A DNA stretch of 64,000 nt from Stachybotrys elegans (Eukaryota; Ascomycota; Sordariomycetes; Hypocreales; Stachybotryaceae). Location of the stretch: assembly GCA_020746835.1 (NCBI GenBank), contig JAGPNK010000001.1, positions 1,240,001 through 1,304,000 of the forward strand. The letters are read 5' to 3'. The position numbers and the translations under genes are program-made. Below are positions 1 to 12,367 of the stretch, piece after piece. Position 1 is the stretch's first letter. The number at the start of each line of letters is the position of its first letter. The notes beneath the pieces are model-generated. The model was given only the letters and a program-made list of their open reading frames with translations, was not told where the DNA came from and searched no databases.

Positions 1-1779
1 GTCAGTAAGGGCCGAGAGACATGATGGATGGTATACGAACTCGGAAACCAATGACATGACAGGCGCGGAGCTGTCCAAAAGACGGGTGCCGATCCCGCAG
101 GCTCCTTTGCGACGGGTACAGTACGGAGAGGTTGGGGCACAGTTGGGCCGTCAACAAGGGCTCGAAACTGGCTACAGGGAGGCCAGAGCAGCAAAGGATG
201 GCAAGAGGGAGGCTGATGGGTTGGGACGGGCGCAAGACAGTGCTGTGGGGAAGCGTGGCAACACAAGCAGCACGAGCAATCGCACCATGAGCGACTGGCC
301 GGGAGGGAAGAATGCCGAGAGCTCACAGTGAGCGCCGTGCAATGAACGATGTCATTCGTTGCTGGGTTGGGTGATGGTGGCGTGGGAATTGGGACTTGGA
401 TGAATTGGTCAAGCAAGGACGGATGGAGAAACGGCAGATTTCTCGTATTCGTATTAGAGAAGCGGACACGAAGACGAGAACGCCGTAGCAGCTGGTGGGG
501 GCTGGTTTTTTTTTTTGTGGTTTTTTTTTTGTGGTTTTTTTTTTTTGGTCTTCTCTCTCCCTCGAGTGGAGGGGATGATGACAGGACGGATGGGCTGTGG
601 CCACGCGTATATGGTGGCGTGACGCGGATCTCGACGGACCGGCGCAGGCGATGATGATGATTATGCCAACGGACGAATTGCAAAGTTCTTTTGTATTGCG
701 AGAGCAAGAAGGAGAACCGTGGTCGCGATGCCGAGAATCGCGTGCAGGCGTCTGGGGCCTACCAATTACCTATTGATTACCGTTTAGGTACGGTTCCTGC
801 TGCAGTTGCGAAAAAATGAGATCATCAGGCACAAGCTCCCGGAGCTGTCAGGAGGGACCTGCCGAGATAGGACTTGACCTTCTGCGTACTCGGTACTGTG
901 TAAGTGCATGCATTTCTACTATATGCCGTAGGTATCCGTACCTGCACGCCGCCTATTGGGTGCGGGGAGTCGCATTGCATCTGCATCTATGTAGAGCAAT
1001 AAGGCCTGCATTGAGTAGACTCTTATTATAGGCTCATCGCGTTCCTATCATGTAGATGCTCCCGTGACACGACACTGTAGGTGCGACTCGTCAGAGGTAC
1101 TACCAAGGTCAGGTAGCGGCAGCCTAGACAAGCAGCCATCCTCCATTCCAATGACACCTGGTAGTGCTGAACCTTGGGGGTTTACGCTTCAACTTACGTT
1201 TTCCGCAGCCCGTCAGGACGAAATCTCCGAGCTGCCAGAGAAACAGCACAGTGGCAACCATTGTGGCACGATGGACTGGGAGATCTCGCATCCGTAGACA
1301 AAGGAGATCGCGCCACTAGATCTGCCCAGCGACCCTCCTTTCCAGCTGTCCCATTTCCCCCCCTTGACCGCCCCCCTGGAAATCAAATAGAAAAATTCGT
1401 AGGGGAGAAGCTCTAGGGGAGCTCCCATAGGCGCATGCCACTAAGCCCGACTGGGAGCTAGGCCATCACTTGTTGACTGCTCGGGAGCCGGAAGGCCCAG
1501 TTTTAATGTGGTCTCACGCTGGCGCGCATGCAGATTTGGCCCCCCCGGCAGTGGGTGATAAGATTAGGGGATTTTTCCATTGTGTTTTGCTCCAACTCCC
1601 TGACGGAGGGAAATTGACTGATAAAAGTCCATAGTGCCCCCCTCCTATTCTTCCACCTCCAGCACTCACTCCCTCATCGGTCTTCCTTCACCATCGACTT
1701 GGGGTGCACGACAACCATCTCCTGGTCTCTTTTCCCTTGATACCACCCATCGATAAAGACCTTCGAACCTTTAGCAACC
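1..1779. other. Intergenic region upstream of ERG25
   Basis: No convincing gene is visible here. Open frames are short, lack fungal intron borders and resemble no family I know. The stretch contains a T-tract block at 505-546. Its last 150 bases, rich in C and T, probably hold the promoter and 5' leader of the sterol oxidase gene that starts at 1780. Confidence 0.6.
505..546. repeat. Repeated poly-T tracts separated by GTGG
   Basis: Three runs of about 10-12 T are separated by the same GTGG spacer, a small tandem T(n)-GTGG array. It lies in non-coding DNA and could form by slippage. No function is evident. Confidence 0.8.
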
Positions 1780-2898
1780 ATGGAGGCCGTGTAAGTAGCA
1801 GCCAATCCAGCCCAATCCCCTGACCTCTGCCTGTTCTCGCCCTCTGCTTGCTCTCCGTCGACATCTTCAACCACAAAACACCTACCTACCTACCTACTCG
1901 CAGCGATCACGGCGCCTCAGGGTGCTCGAGGCGACGGAATCTCGAGCGCACAAAGTTGTCCTTGAAACCATCGCTAACGCGCTCCTAGCAACGCCACCCT
2001 CCAAGCTCTCAACCACACCCAGTCGGTGGATTACTTCACCGTCTTCGACGATGTTTCCAAGCACAGCATGCACCTCAACATCTTCGAGCGTGCTTGGGTA
2101 TCCTGGTACCTGTGGATGCAGAACGACGTCCTCGCCACCGGCATCATGAGCTTCATCATGCACGAACTCGTCTACTTCGGCCGATGCATCCCCTTCATGA
2201 TCATGGACTTCATCCCCTGGTTCCAGCAGTTCAAGATCCAGAAGCAGAAGATGCCTACCCTCAAGGAGCAGTGGGATTGCGCCGCCATTGTCCTCATCAG
2301 CCACTTCACCGCCGAGCTCCCTCAGATCTGGTTCTTCCACCCCGTCGCCCACTACTTCGGCATGGCCTACGACGTTCCTTTCCCTTCGCCTCTCAAGATG
2401 GCCATCCAGATTGCCATCTTCTTCGTCATTGAGGATACCTGGCACTACTGGTTTCACCGTGCTCTCCACTGGGGTCCCCTCTACAAGGCTATCCACAAGA
2501 TGCACCACACCTACTCGGCTCCCTTCGGTCTCGCCTCCGAGTACGCTTCGCCCATTGAGACCATGCTCCTCGGTATCGGTGTCGTAGGATCTCCCATCCT
2601 CGTTCTCAGCATCACCGGAGATCTCCACCTCCTCACCATGTACATCTGGATCATCCTGCGCCTCTTCCAGGCCATTGATGCCCACAGCGGCTACGACTTC
2701 CCCTGGAGCTTGCGCCACTTCCTCCCCGTCTGGGCCGGTGCCGACCACCACGATCTGCACCACGAGAAGTTCATTGGCAACTACGGCTCCAGCTTCCGCT
2801 GGTGGGACTACTGCCTCGACACTGAGGCTGGCGCTGAGGCCCACAAGAGGCGCCGCGAGAAGAAGCTCGCCAGCATCAAGGCCGGCAAGCAGCAGTAA
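1780..2898 (+). CDS. ERG25: C-4 methylsterol monooxygenase (ERG25 type)
   Basis: Exons 1780-1790 and 1989-2898 give 306 residues. The enzyme uses oxygen to attack the C4 methyl groups of 4,4-dimethylzymosterol in ergosterol synthesis at the ER membrane. Family membership is clear from the three histidine boxes that bind the di-iron centre: HRALH, HKMHH and HDLHH, all in the C-terminal half between hydrophobic segments. Length matches fungal Erg25 (about 300). The start is set by joining an 11-base first exon (ATG GAG GCC GT) across a 198-base GTAAGT...TAG intron, which restores the N-terminus MEAVNATLQAL. The intron is long for this window. The next gene is convergent. Fungi often carry a second Erg25 copy, and nothing here tells which copy this is. 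Confidence 0.95.
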
Positions 2899-3411
2899 GC
2901 TCTGCGGTACAGAGCTGTGATCTGCTACTGGTGATGCGCTCCGGCATGTTGTCAGTACAGCTTCAAAGCAAGACGGGGACGAGGAGAGCAGACGGAGAGA
3001 ATGAGAGAGGAGAATAGACTCGCGACTTGGACCACGACAGGGCGGAGGCATACCGCGCAAGCATTCTCACGGCGTTATCGGGGCACGAGTACTAAGTGAT
3101 TACACCTAATGATTCTGTATATAACTTTATGCCCAAGAGGCTTAGACACATACTTAATGCTGAGCGTCACTCGTTAAGGAATTGACAGGAGATACAACCA
3201 GTCCAGCTCCCCGCAGCAAGTTTGGAATGTGAATTCATGCCAACAAACTCACCATTCTTAAGGCCGTCATGGTCAAGCATGGCTTGCTCATTCACGGGGA
3301 GGTTAAGGAGCCACCAATATGATAGACTATGTAATCTTACATCTACACATTCGTCAAGAATGACCTTATCTCTCTACTAATATACAAGAGTCTCTGCTCT
3401 TCCAGGTTGCC
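2899..3411. other. 3' intergenic space between convergent genes
   Basis: About 510 bases separate the stop codons of ERG25 and the dehydratase gene. The sequence becomes AT-richer after 3090, as expected for 3' ends on both strands. I see no additional gene. Confidence 0.6.
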
Positions 3412-4062
3412 TCATTTCTTTGGCACACAGCAGTCACCAGCCGTCGTCGCCACCTTGTCGGCGAGATCCTTGACTTGGCAGCTCGCCGGCTCCGGGTCGA
3501 GCTCGCCCAGCTCTTTGGCGATGGAATCACACAGCGAGGCGAGGGTGACGTCCTTTGCGGAGAGGCCCTTGGGGCTGTGCGTCGTCCAGCGGATGAATGT
3601 CGTATTGTAGACCTGTGCGCAGTCAGAAAGGAGGGACAGAGGAGGCGTGAGATGGCAAGGATGAAGCAGACATTGGACCACTCGGGGTGGTGGTTCTTCA
3701 TCTTGCACTGGAGCGAGACGGCTGTCATGAAGTCCTACAAAAAACATGTTAGTCCAGCTATACACGCACACACCTCAATTCACACCGAAATAAAGAAGAT
3801 GAGAGGGGAGGGGAGAACGCGCCCACGTCTTGGCAAACGTCTTAAACTTAAAGGAGCGCTCGAGCGCCTCGCCCTCGGACGCCAGCGTCCAGCGTCCGCC
3901 GGACGAGGCCAGCAGAGGATGCAGCTGCGCCGAGACGGCGGGCTCGTCGGTGCCCGGGGCGAAGCGCGGCTGCATGGTGGCGGCAGCGGAGAGGAGGCGG
4001 CGATGGGTCTGGGAGAGGAAAGGTCGGAGGTGCGCCGGCGGGGACCGGAGCAGGAGGGTCAT
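3412..4062 (-). CDS. Pterin-4a-carbinolamine dehydratase
   Basis: Exons on the minus strand are 4062-3823, 3734-3672 and 3612-3412, giving 167 residues. The enzyme dehydrates 4a-hydroxytetrahydropterin, recycling the cofactor of aromatic amino acid hydroxylases. The core is typical of the family: GGRW, FKFKTFAKTW, then DFMTAVSL, the catalytic HHPEW and VYNTTFIRWTTHSPKGLS. The first 30 residues are basic and hydroxylated, with LLLRSPPAHLRP, and could be a mitochondrial targeting sequence; a second ATG at residue 30 could give a shorter cytosolic form. Intron 2 is ordinary. Intron 1 is odd: the frame required by the family joins TGG at 3823-3825 to GAC at 3732-3734, but the intron would then begin GCGCGT instead of GT. 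Neighbouring GT sites give a wrong frame or a deletion. Confidence 0.88.
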
Positions 4063-7000
4063 GACGGAGGCCCGGGAGTTGGGAGGTTGGTTGAATGGGA
4101 GCGAGTTGGAGTCAAAAGTGACGACGGGGTTTGGTAGGTGCGTCGTTGGATGGGCCCACTGTTGATGCTTTCATGTCGGCCCCAGGCCAATACTGGAGGC
4201 ATGGCATATAGTTCACTCGTAGGCCTGGATTAGAGTCTTCTGTCAATTTATTTCAGGGCGCTCAGTGCAAATGATTGGCAATGATGAACTTGTAATTGCT
4301 GGGTGTTATTCGCAGCCACAATGCCATTGATTGCTATCGTGGCAAAGGGCTCTACGACACCAAGCATGGCAGGAATCTCCATGGCATCAAGTAGTTCAAA
4401 CGAGCGAAGAAGACGTCCCGCATTCACCTATCGAGGAAGAAATAATACACACCGGCCGCTTCAAGGTATATCTTCGTGGTGATGTGTCTAACCACGCCGC
4501 TTTCTCCTTCGTCTCATACAGTTATTGGAGATGCAGCTCGAATATGATCTCGCCGACGCATCGGTGGCGGGCCAGAAAGGAAGCTTCATATCTCATCTTA
4601 TACTCTGGTAGCCGAGCAACAACAAGAATATTTCAGTCATCTTGAGGCTGTCGAAGCCGGAGCGCCATTCAAGATCCTTGGACCAGACATGAGCGACAGT
4701 CCAGCGCCCTAGCCAGAGAACGGCCCAAACTATAACTCTGAAGGCACCTGAAATCACAATGAAGGACGTGAGAACTAGATGCCAAATGAAAGCACAGACA
4801 TATTTAGATGCTGGCAATAGTGTAGCCAGAAGCATGTGCTAGCTTCAACTTTGGATTTCCCCATCCAATACCGACCCAAGGAGTGATGCTGCCCGTACTG
4901 CGGAAACATTGCAACGAACTCACGGCTTCACCAATAAACAACAAAAACCTTGTTACTTTCCTCTTGGGTGGATTTTTGGTTAGGCTGAGGCTGGTAACGT
5001 CATGCAGACGAGATACAGCAGAACGGGAAGATCGGCTGGAGCATATGAACAAAGAAGACTTATAAGATGACCACGAAAGCTATCAATCCACATGGCAATA
5101 CTGGGACCCAAGCATCAACATCGCGAGAAATGGAGGAGGCAGAGTCCCGCACACTCCTGCAATAAGAATACGCCGTGGAGCATGCCGTGACGTGTGATGT
5201 AATGAGCACGACCAAGTTATGTGAATGTTGCCGATGCAGCAATGCGGCGTCAGCGTTGGAATACGTATTTTGACAACTGTCTTTGATCTTCTCGGGCCGC
5301 AGAAACGACTGCAAGGCAGACAAAGACCTAGAAATACCGTTAACCACAGAATCAAGGAGAGCTTGATGAACCGACATACGTAACACGAGCCCTGGCCACT
5401 GTACCGTTACACGGATGGGGTTGGCTGTGCCCAAGCCTCTTCCTCACCAATCGCACTGTTCATCATCACCTAGATGTACCAGAGGATCACCACTGATGAC
5501 GACATGCTAGGCTCAGAGTTATCTCACCTGGAAGGGAAGAACCACTTTGGGTATGCCGCATTGAGGGGCATGCAATACCCATGAGGCCATGCCGACATGA
5601 CAGGAGAAGGGGCAGTCGAGCTGCAATATTCTCCTCTTGAAACGGCTTCCCCCCAAAGAAAAGAGAGTTCGGAGAAGACAGCCAATACTGGTGCATAATG
5701 CATTTCGTGCTGCTCCAGCATATCACATATGAAAGCCTTCCCAAGGGCCGTGGGTAGTGCTACGGGAAGGAAGCATACCCTCCACGCAAGAGAGGGCGTC
5801 GGATTACCAGGCTGGTGCTCTCCATTGCGGAAATAGACCTCTGGGCTCATCCATCAGCCGCCAAAGGTATAATTACTCCTGCAGGCCCCAGCCCCAAGAG
5901 CGGCAAAGAACCCACCCCGCTCTCCATCGCCAGGCAGACAAGCAGGACATGCTTGAGAGGCTTCGTGGGTATATGTGTATGTATGTGCTGATCTTGCCTG
6001 AGATGGCTCAGAGTCCGAGACACATGTGCATAGCAGACATGGATGTTATTCAGCTCGCCAATGTATGTACCGAACTATACGGGTACCGAAGAACTGATTG
6101 ACGACTAGGAAGAGTCAGAAAGAGCCCTTGATCCTGGATTGTCCACATTGCAGCCATATGTTGGAACAGATGTCGGGAGAGGAAGCACCCTGGGACACCA
6201 ACGCAAGCGCCCATATCACATTCCGAGACCAGAGTGATCACGCGCAATGTATGATGCAGCTCTGGCGCGAAGCACCGGGCTGAGGGCAGCAAACAAGCAA
6301 CGGGCGCCCGCGCAGAAAACGCCATACAGGTGCCAAGGCATGCTGCGACCATTCTGGCTGATGGGCTGGTCGTTGCTACTGTAGCGGTGACTTTGGAGAT
6401 ATTAGCCCAAGCTTCTATATGCATCTCTGATTCGTTTCTCGGAAACATTAGAGAGGAGCAAGTGCTTGGATAGACCAACCCCCAGTGACAGTTTGATGAG
6501 TTCACTCCCTCGCGACCCTCGTCCGACCGCCCGGGCGAGCAGATATGTCACTGTGATAAAGGTAGGCATGTGTGTATCCAATATCCGCAGAACGTCGCCG
6601 CCATCGCGACCACGAAAGTGAACCTCTCGCCAACCAAGGCGCTCCAGGTTGCGCAGGGGACGCGTACTTCACCGCCGGCGAATTTCCGCCTGGGAATACG
6701 TCGTGGAGAGCATCTTGAGCCCTACTATGCGAGACCGCGAGAAACATGGCACAAATTGTGAAATGAAAGGCAGTGGTACCTGGCTAGAGCAAGGGGGCCA
6801 CGCTGTACGCTGAGCATTGCCACCACGACGGGTCGCCCAATGTAACCACATGGAAGGCGGAAGGGCGACGTGTTGCCTTGACTTGCTGATCTTTAATATG
6901 TGAAGCTGAAAGCTCAGCGCCCGCAGACAACACACCCTCGACGATAAAGGTGCAGAAGAGCGGTATGCCCCATCATTCTCCGAGCGCGCCTGGGCTTGGA

Positions 7001-8184
7001 TGGGCAACTTGAGAGTCGAGCCCGCACCGTTGAACCACAGGCCTTGTTACGAGGAGGCGCGGTTGCTGGCTGTGCAGGTAGTACATGCATGAACACACCT
7101 CTTGGTATCGGTATACTGAATGTGGCCGGTGAACCACCATGTCCTTGTTCATGACTGAACTGTGTATGTGACGTAGAACCGCATATGATGATGATTGGTG
7201 ACTTCCAAAGAATGGTTCCCTATGCTTCCTCGTTGGCCAGAGGGAAACGCCGAACTAATTTGGGTTGCCTGTTCCTCATGCCGGGTCAGGGAGCACAAGC
7301 ACTGGCCAGAAGGCTATCGTCGGCTTGGCATATCATCCACTTGATGCAATCAAGGTTTCTCGATACCGCCTGGGTGGAGGGTGTATGCAGGCTACCAGCG
7401 CATTTCCGTTTCAGCATCAGCCGCAGCTCGTTCCTGTGGCTTGTACGGAGCCCCCTTGAGCAGGTACTGGGTGGAGAGGACTGTTCCAATCAAGAGGGAA
7501 CGCACTGATACGGACAGATGCACCTCTGGGAGGCGTCGAGGTGGTCATGCTGGGCCCTTGGTGTTTCGGGTAGTGTTGGTACAGCAATCCGTAGATTCAT
7601 GCTCAATTGGATCGGGTAGCGGTCCAGGGACTTGATGCTTGTTTGCTGGGCACACTGCCAAGAACGATTGCCTGGTCCAAAATGGAGGCTGATTCTCCTA
7701 GGCGCCTTCAAGGACCGGTTTGGGCAGCCATACTGGCCAGATGATCGCCAATAGCTTTGCCGGGTGCTGGCCAGTCGGCTGTTGGTGTGGCAGCCAAGAC
7801 CGGCTCCAGATAGACACGGTAGGGCGTCAAGGGCTGCACCTATCAAGCTCGAATTAGGTAGGTAGCCAAGCCTACCGGGCGAGAGAGAGGCGTGGAGTTA
7901 CGCGGGAGGTTTCTAATCTCCGGCCCGAAGACCGAAGCTGGGTTGCTGCGCGCTTGACATGGTACCGAGCGATAGATGCATGCGCTGAGGTAGCCGTCCA
8001 GAAGAATGCTGGCTCAATGATGGTAGTGCAGACATTCGAGAATAGACTCCACGTGGTGCACCGATATACTACAGAGGTGTAGAAGAGAAGACGTTGGAAG
8101 GGTCATGCGGATGCCCCTTGCACATGCGTTTGTTCCCTCCAGTGATTTGGAATGGCATACCGGGAGGCTGGAGGTACCTTCCAA

Positions 8185-8217
8185 CACTGCACTGCACTGC
8201 ACTGCACCTGCACCTGC
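8185..8217. repeat. CACTG/CACCTG short tandem repeat
   Basis: Four copies of a CACTG unit are followed by two CACCTG-type units. It is a microsatellite in non-coding DNA. Confidence 0.8.
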
Positions 8218-9946
8218 ATCCTTCACATCCTTACGGCAGGAAGCCGCCGAGAACCGCTTGTCCAAGCACCTGGACGAGCACTAACCTAAAACAGGCCATA
8301 GACGAGCAACCACGACGGGTGCGATTTGCTACCCCAGGTTTAGGGACGCAAATTATCTCTCTAGGTACATACTTAGGACTTGCTGGTAATTGCCCGAGAT
8401 AATGAACAAGGTGACACAGAATTTTCCTACGCCCTACTCTAAACATGCTTGTGGCGGTTGATGTTGAAAGAAGAAGGAGAAGAGAGAGAGAAAAAGAAAT
8501 CATGGAAAGACGAGGTTGGGACGCTGCACCTGGGAAGGCGCCATCAACGGGATGTTACTTTGGATGCTTAGCTCCGTGAACTTTACTCCGTGCTCCACAG
8601 ACTGATGAGTCGTCACCAGCAGTTGGCAAGGCCGGAAATATCGCATTAGTAAGCCATCTCAGCATCATGACAAAGGTCTGCGGCACCCGAGGCTGTCGCC
8701 TGTCTCGGTTACTTCGCATATCGCATATCGCACATCGCATTCGCGGGCCAGTGAGAAGTTCATTTCCTTGCCTTACCTTACCCTGACCCCCCTCGGACAC
8801 ACCCCCTTGGAGGGCGGGACGCCCAAGTAACTTGGATCAGGTGGAATTTGCGAGACAGAAGGCATCCCGGAAGCGCGCGCAATATTGCCCAGTATGTGCA
8901 TTGGTCCCCTACTGGTAGCAGATACCATTGGAATGCCAGACACCTGCCGCGAGCAGAAAGTACTGACAACCTGTGACAGTGCTTCTCGGTTTCTAGACGT
9001 GTGTACCTCACACACCGAAGCGGGGCGAAATCCACACGCCTTCGATGATTCCAGTCCTGGCCCCTTGCCTGCCTCGTCTATGCCTGATGGTCTCTAGACT
9101 GCGAGGACGTATTCGTACAATAATAGCAGCGTGAATGGGCTATTATACGCTACACGCTACACGCTGCACTAGACGAGAACGATCCCGCATGTCGTATACA
9201 TGTCTCGATGCTCTCGCGGGATTGTGTTGACTGCTCGCTTCGTGGCTGCAGGCAGGTTGGTGATGCTTTATATGGCATGCACTCATCTAGACCATCTGCC
9301 CAACTTGTGGCAGCCAAGAAACCACCACAGGATCCAACTGAAACCCCAACTTGACTCGGTATGTACTTGGCTTACGATTGCCTAGGTACTAGGTAGCCCA
9401 TGTGTTGTGTGGATGCATCCAGCGCTGGGGGTCAAAATGCTCTTCAAGACTCGAGTCTTCTTGGGCTCGGGTCTCCAGGGCCCTGATGTTTGTTGGTTCC
9501 AAATGCTTCCAATATTGACTTCCTGATTCGGAAGACGTGTGTCATGAGGTGATGATGCCAATAGCGACCTCTGGGGGTTTCGCCTGTCGTCCCATGGGTC
9601 TCCCTTGTTTGTGCCCACCGATGAACAACCCATACGCATTGCCTACTTCCTATTAGCACGTCTGTTCCACAAGACATGTGTACTATGTACTGTAGCTGCC
9701 CAGCGGGACGATAACAGGCTGCTGACATTGTCTTCCTCTGCGCGTGACTGAGAAGGGTCAAGACCTGGCAGATTGGGTACTAGGTACGGATACTCATTGC
9801 TCATGGGCTCCACTCGCCGTCCGTGCTAAGAAAGGAAATCTGGCGCTTCTGCTTACAAACCCTCATGCCCCGGGATTTCAAGACTCAAGCATGCCGTGCC
9901 GTGCCACAGTGCCGTGCCTCGATGGGCTTCCGTTTTGGTATCCGTA

Positions 9947-9983
9947 CTCCGTACAGGCTGCCATTTGCTCCGTACAGGCTGCC
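9947..9983. repeat. 16-base direct repeat
   Basis: The 16-base word ctccgtacaggctgcc occurs at 9947-9962 and again at 9968-9983, offset by 21 bases. It is a local tandem duplication in non-coding DNA. Confidence 0.85.
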
Positions 9984-10669
9984 GTATAGGCACTTCACCT
10001 CTCTCCTATTTGATTGGCATTTTACAATCTGCGTACGCTGACCCCAGTGAGCGAATTTGATACAGGTGAACCTGGGCGAGGCCAATCCCATTTAGTAACA
10101 ATGGCAGAGAGACGGCGGCCCATATGGCAATGTTGGGGTAACATAAGATAAGCGCAGCGATACGACTTGCGATTTAGTGCTTCTTTTGTCCCTGTCCGGT
10201 CAGTGCCCGAATGGTGGTAGCCTATGCTTGCTTGCGTCCTGTGGTAAGACTGCCGGCGCCTGGTCTACTCGAGGGCGACTAGGCAATGATGCGATGGAGG
10301 CGCTGACAGTATCGTTTCTACATCTGACAAAGACCGACCCGATCCGACAGGGCACCTGCTCCTCCATACATGTAGGGCCAACCGCCATCATAATGCCTCC
10401 TAGGTAGGCAATACATACATACGGCTTGGAGGCAAGGTGGCTTGAGCAGGCAGGTATCTGATGCCGGGCCGGCTCACTGCAGCCATGGTAAGCCGTCCGC
10501 ATGTTGGTAGGTAACAGTAACGCCCTTGCGTAATCACCTACCTACTTTAGCATGCGGGCTTTCACCTTCGTATATCAGCTGCCCGTGTCTACTATGCAGC
10601 AGCCAACTAGAGAGTCGCCGACGCGTGGCATGGATGGTGGAAGGGCAGATCATGGCCGGCATGCATGTG

Positions 10670-10713
10670 CAGGCAAGCAGGCAGGCAGGGAGGCAGGCAG
10701 ACAGACAGGCAGG
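10670..10713. repeat. GCAG/GGCA tetranucleotide repeat
   Basis: An imperfect array of CAGG units with interruptions (AAGC, GAGG, CAGA) fills 44 bases. Similar short CAGG arrays occur at 23973-23990 and 54170-54210. Confidence 0.8.
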
Positions 10714-11432
10714 GTGATGGGTACCACACGGTATTGCGACGTTGCAGAGGGCCGAATGCCGAAGGTTCACTCACCCCTCTCCCGATGGTCCATGGACCAT
10801 AGGCCATCCCATCGGCCTTGGAGCACCTTAAGCAAGGTACAGCGACCCATCTCGAGCGGGCGGATCTGGTCGTCTGCCCAAATATAGCATCGCCATACAC
10901 GTGTGTTTGCGGATGCATGTGCTGTGCCCTCGGTATCGCGTGAACAATAGCGACTCTAGCTGATCTCCGATCAGTCGTTCATCAAGGCGGCAGGGCGATA
11001 CTAGACTCGGCTCCGAGAAGGTGATACAATAGCGAGAGGTGAAATGCTAGCGCTGCCGCCCGGCGTTTTCTTTAGTACATACTTCTGTACTGTCCTATCT
11101 CCCCAGCACACATAGTTAGGAAATCATTGTGAGGTCGGTGGCTTGTGCAACATGAGCAGGGGCGTGGGTTCTACCCAATACTAGACACACACCCCATCTT
11201 GATCGAAGAAGGGTAGCCCAGCCACGCTAATTTTCCCCATTTTCCCTTCATCCCTCCTTCTTCCCCCTTCGGTTGGTGGGAAGGGAAGGGAAGGGGGGTA
11301 CGTGACAAGAAGGAGAGGGAGAAAAAAAAAGAAAAAAAAAAGTAGGCAGGAAAAATAAAATCAATCGCCAATTTTTATTTTATTTTAAATAAAAACCAAA
11401 ACTAAAACACAAAACACACACCCTCCCCTCCC

Positions 11433-11440
11433 ATAAAAGG
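11433..11440 (+). promoter_or_regulatory. Possible TATA-like element of the bZIP gene
   Basis: ATAAAAGG follows a pyrimidine-rich stretch and an A-rich block, and lies about 930 bases before the first certain codon of the bZIP gene. If transcription starts just downstream, the leader would be unusually long and would need at least one leader intron. This is inferred from sequence shape only. Confidence 0.3.
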
Positions 11441-12367
11441 CCTGGCTGGTTACATAATCCCCCATTGACCCCCGCTGCCCTTGCACCGTTTTCTACAAAC
11501 CTACTGCGTGGTTGCCAGCACCAAATATTAAGTCAGCAAATGTCCATCCATCCCCCCCGACCTGAGTAGTCATCATACATACCACCATACGTCCATCCCG
11601 CCCATTTTCTCGAACCGCGGCCACTGCAGCTATCTGAATGCTGAGTCAGACCCTCATCGAGTCGCCAGCAATGCAGTCCACGACGGCTGCGGGTGCCAGT
11701 CCTCAAGGTGAGTGAGCGAGCAAGCAAGGAAGCCCAGCAAAACCGATGCTTCTGCCTCTGCCTCTGCTTCTGCTGCCTTTTCCCTTTTCCTTAAACTCCG
11801 CACTCCTCCTCGTCCGCCCTTCGCCATGCGACCCCAGCTCTCGTGCATCCTTTCCCGACCCGTCGTCGCGTCTGGTCTCGCTTTGTAAACCGGCCGGGCT
11901 GTCCAGCTCCTTCCCACCTCGCTGGCCTCGACCTCACCTTCGCTTGCCCTCTCTACCCAATCTCCTCTCGTCGTGTCTTGATCCCGATTCTTGACCCGGA
12001 TTACTCGCTTCTGTCGCATTCAACTCATATCGCGGTCCGTCTTGCTACCCTTCGGTATGTGTGGCGCACAATGGAGAGCTGAGCTTCGAGCTGCGTGTGA
12101 GCTGTGCGTATCTCCATGCGCGCACTTATACACACACGCCTGCAGCGGCACCCACGACCCCTACGGCGGCATCTCTCCTCCAATTCCTGGTGGTCTGCAG
12201 CTCTGGGTAGCCGAACCAAGGGATATCTAGTCGTCAACTCCCCAGGCGCATCTGGAACTCGCCCGCTGCCCACCACCTCGCACTCTGCCCGCCATTCGCC
12301 CTGCCGTCAATTCCGCTTCGTCGGGCTTCCTGCTAACGTGTCCATTCTCCAATCAGCAGATCAGCAT
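11441..12367 (+). other. Probable long 5' leader of the bZIP gene
   Basis: This stretch is rich in pyrimidines and contains several short upstream ATG frames. It also contains a good donor (GTATGT at 12056) and acceptor-like sequence near 12350 preceded by GCTAAC. I interpret it as an untranslated leader with an intron, or as a leader plus a short first coding exon I cannot place. One frame is open without a stop from 12104 into the bZIP exon, but its residues do not resemble KapC. Confidence 0.45.

Larger units (their letters stand above)
4063..11400. other. Gene-poor region of about 7.3 kb
   Basis: I find no protein I can name on either strand. Open frames are short and mutually overlapping. 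The region holds scattered low-complexity repeats and many STOP-rich stretches, and no transposase, reverse transcriptase or long terminal repeat. One intron-like segment at 4466-4521 (GTATAT donor, TCTAAC branch point, CATACAG acceptor) links frames that I cannot assign to a family. The region could be regulatory DNA, decayed genes or sequence encoding non-coding RNA. Confidence 0.55.

Noticed and set aside
1894..3060. 388-residue minus-strand open frame
   Set aside because: It lies antisense to ERG25, whose histidine boxes and intron are clear. Long antisense frames are expected in GC-rich third-position coding DNA.
4321..4640. Possible two-exon gene around an intron-like segment at 4466-4521
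   Set aside because: The intron signals look good, but the joined frames end soon, match no family, and no further exon is found. I keep it only as a note in the gene-poor region.
12104..12367. N-terminal extension of the bZIP protein from 12104
   Set aside because: The frame is open, but its residues do not resemble KapC and it crosses a likely intron end near 12350. The start at 12368 is the conservative choice.
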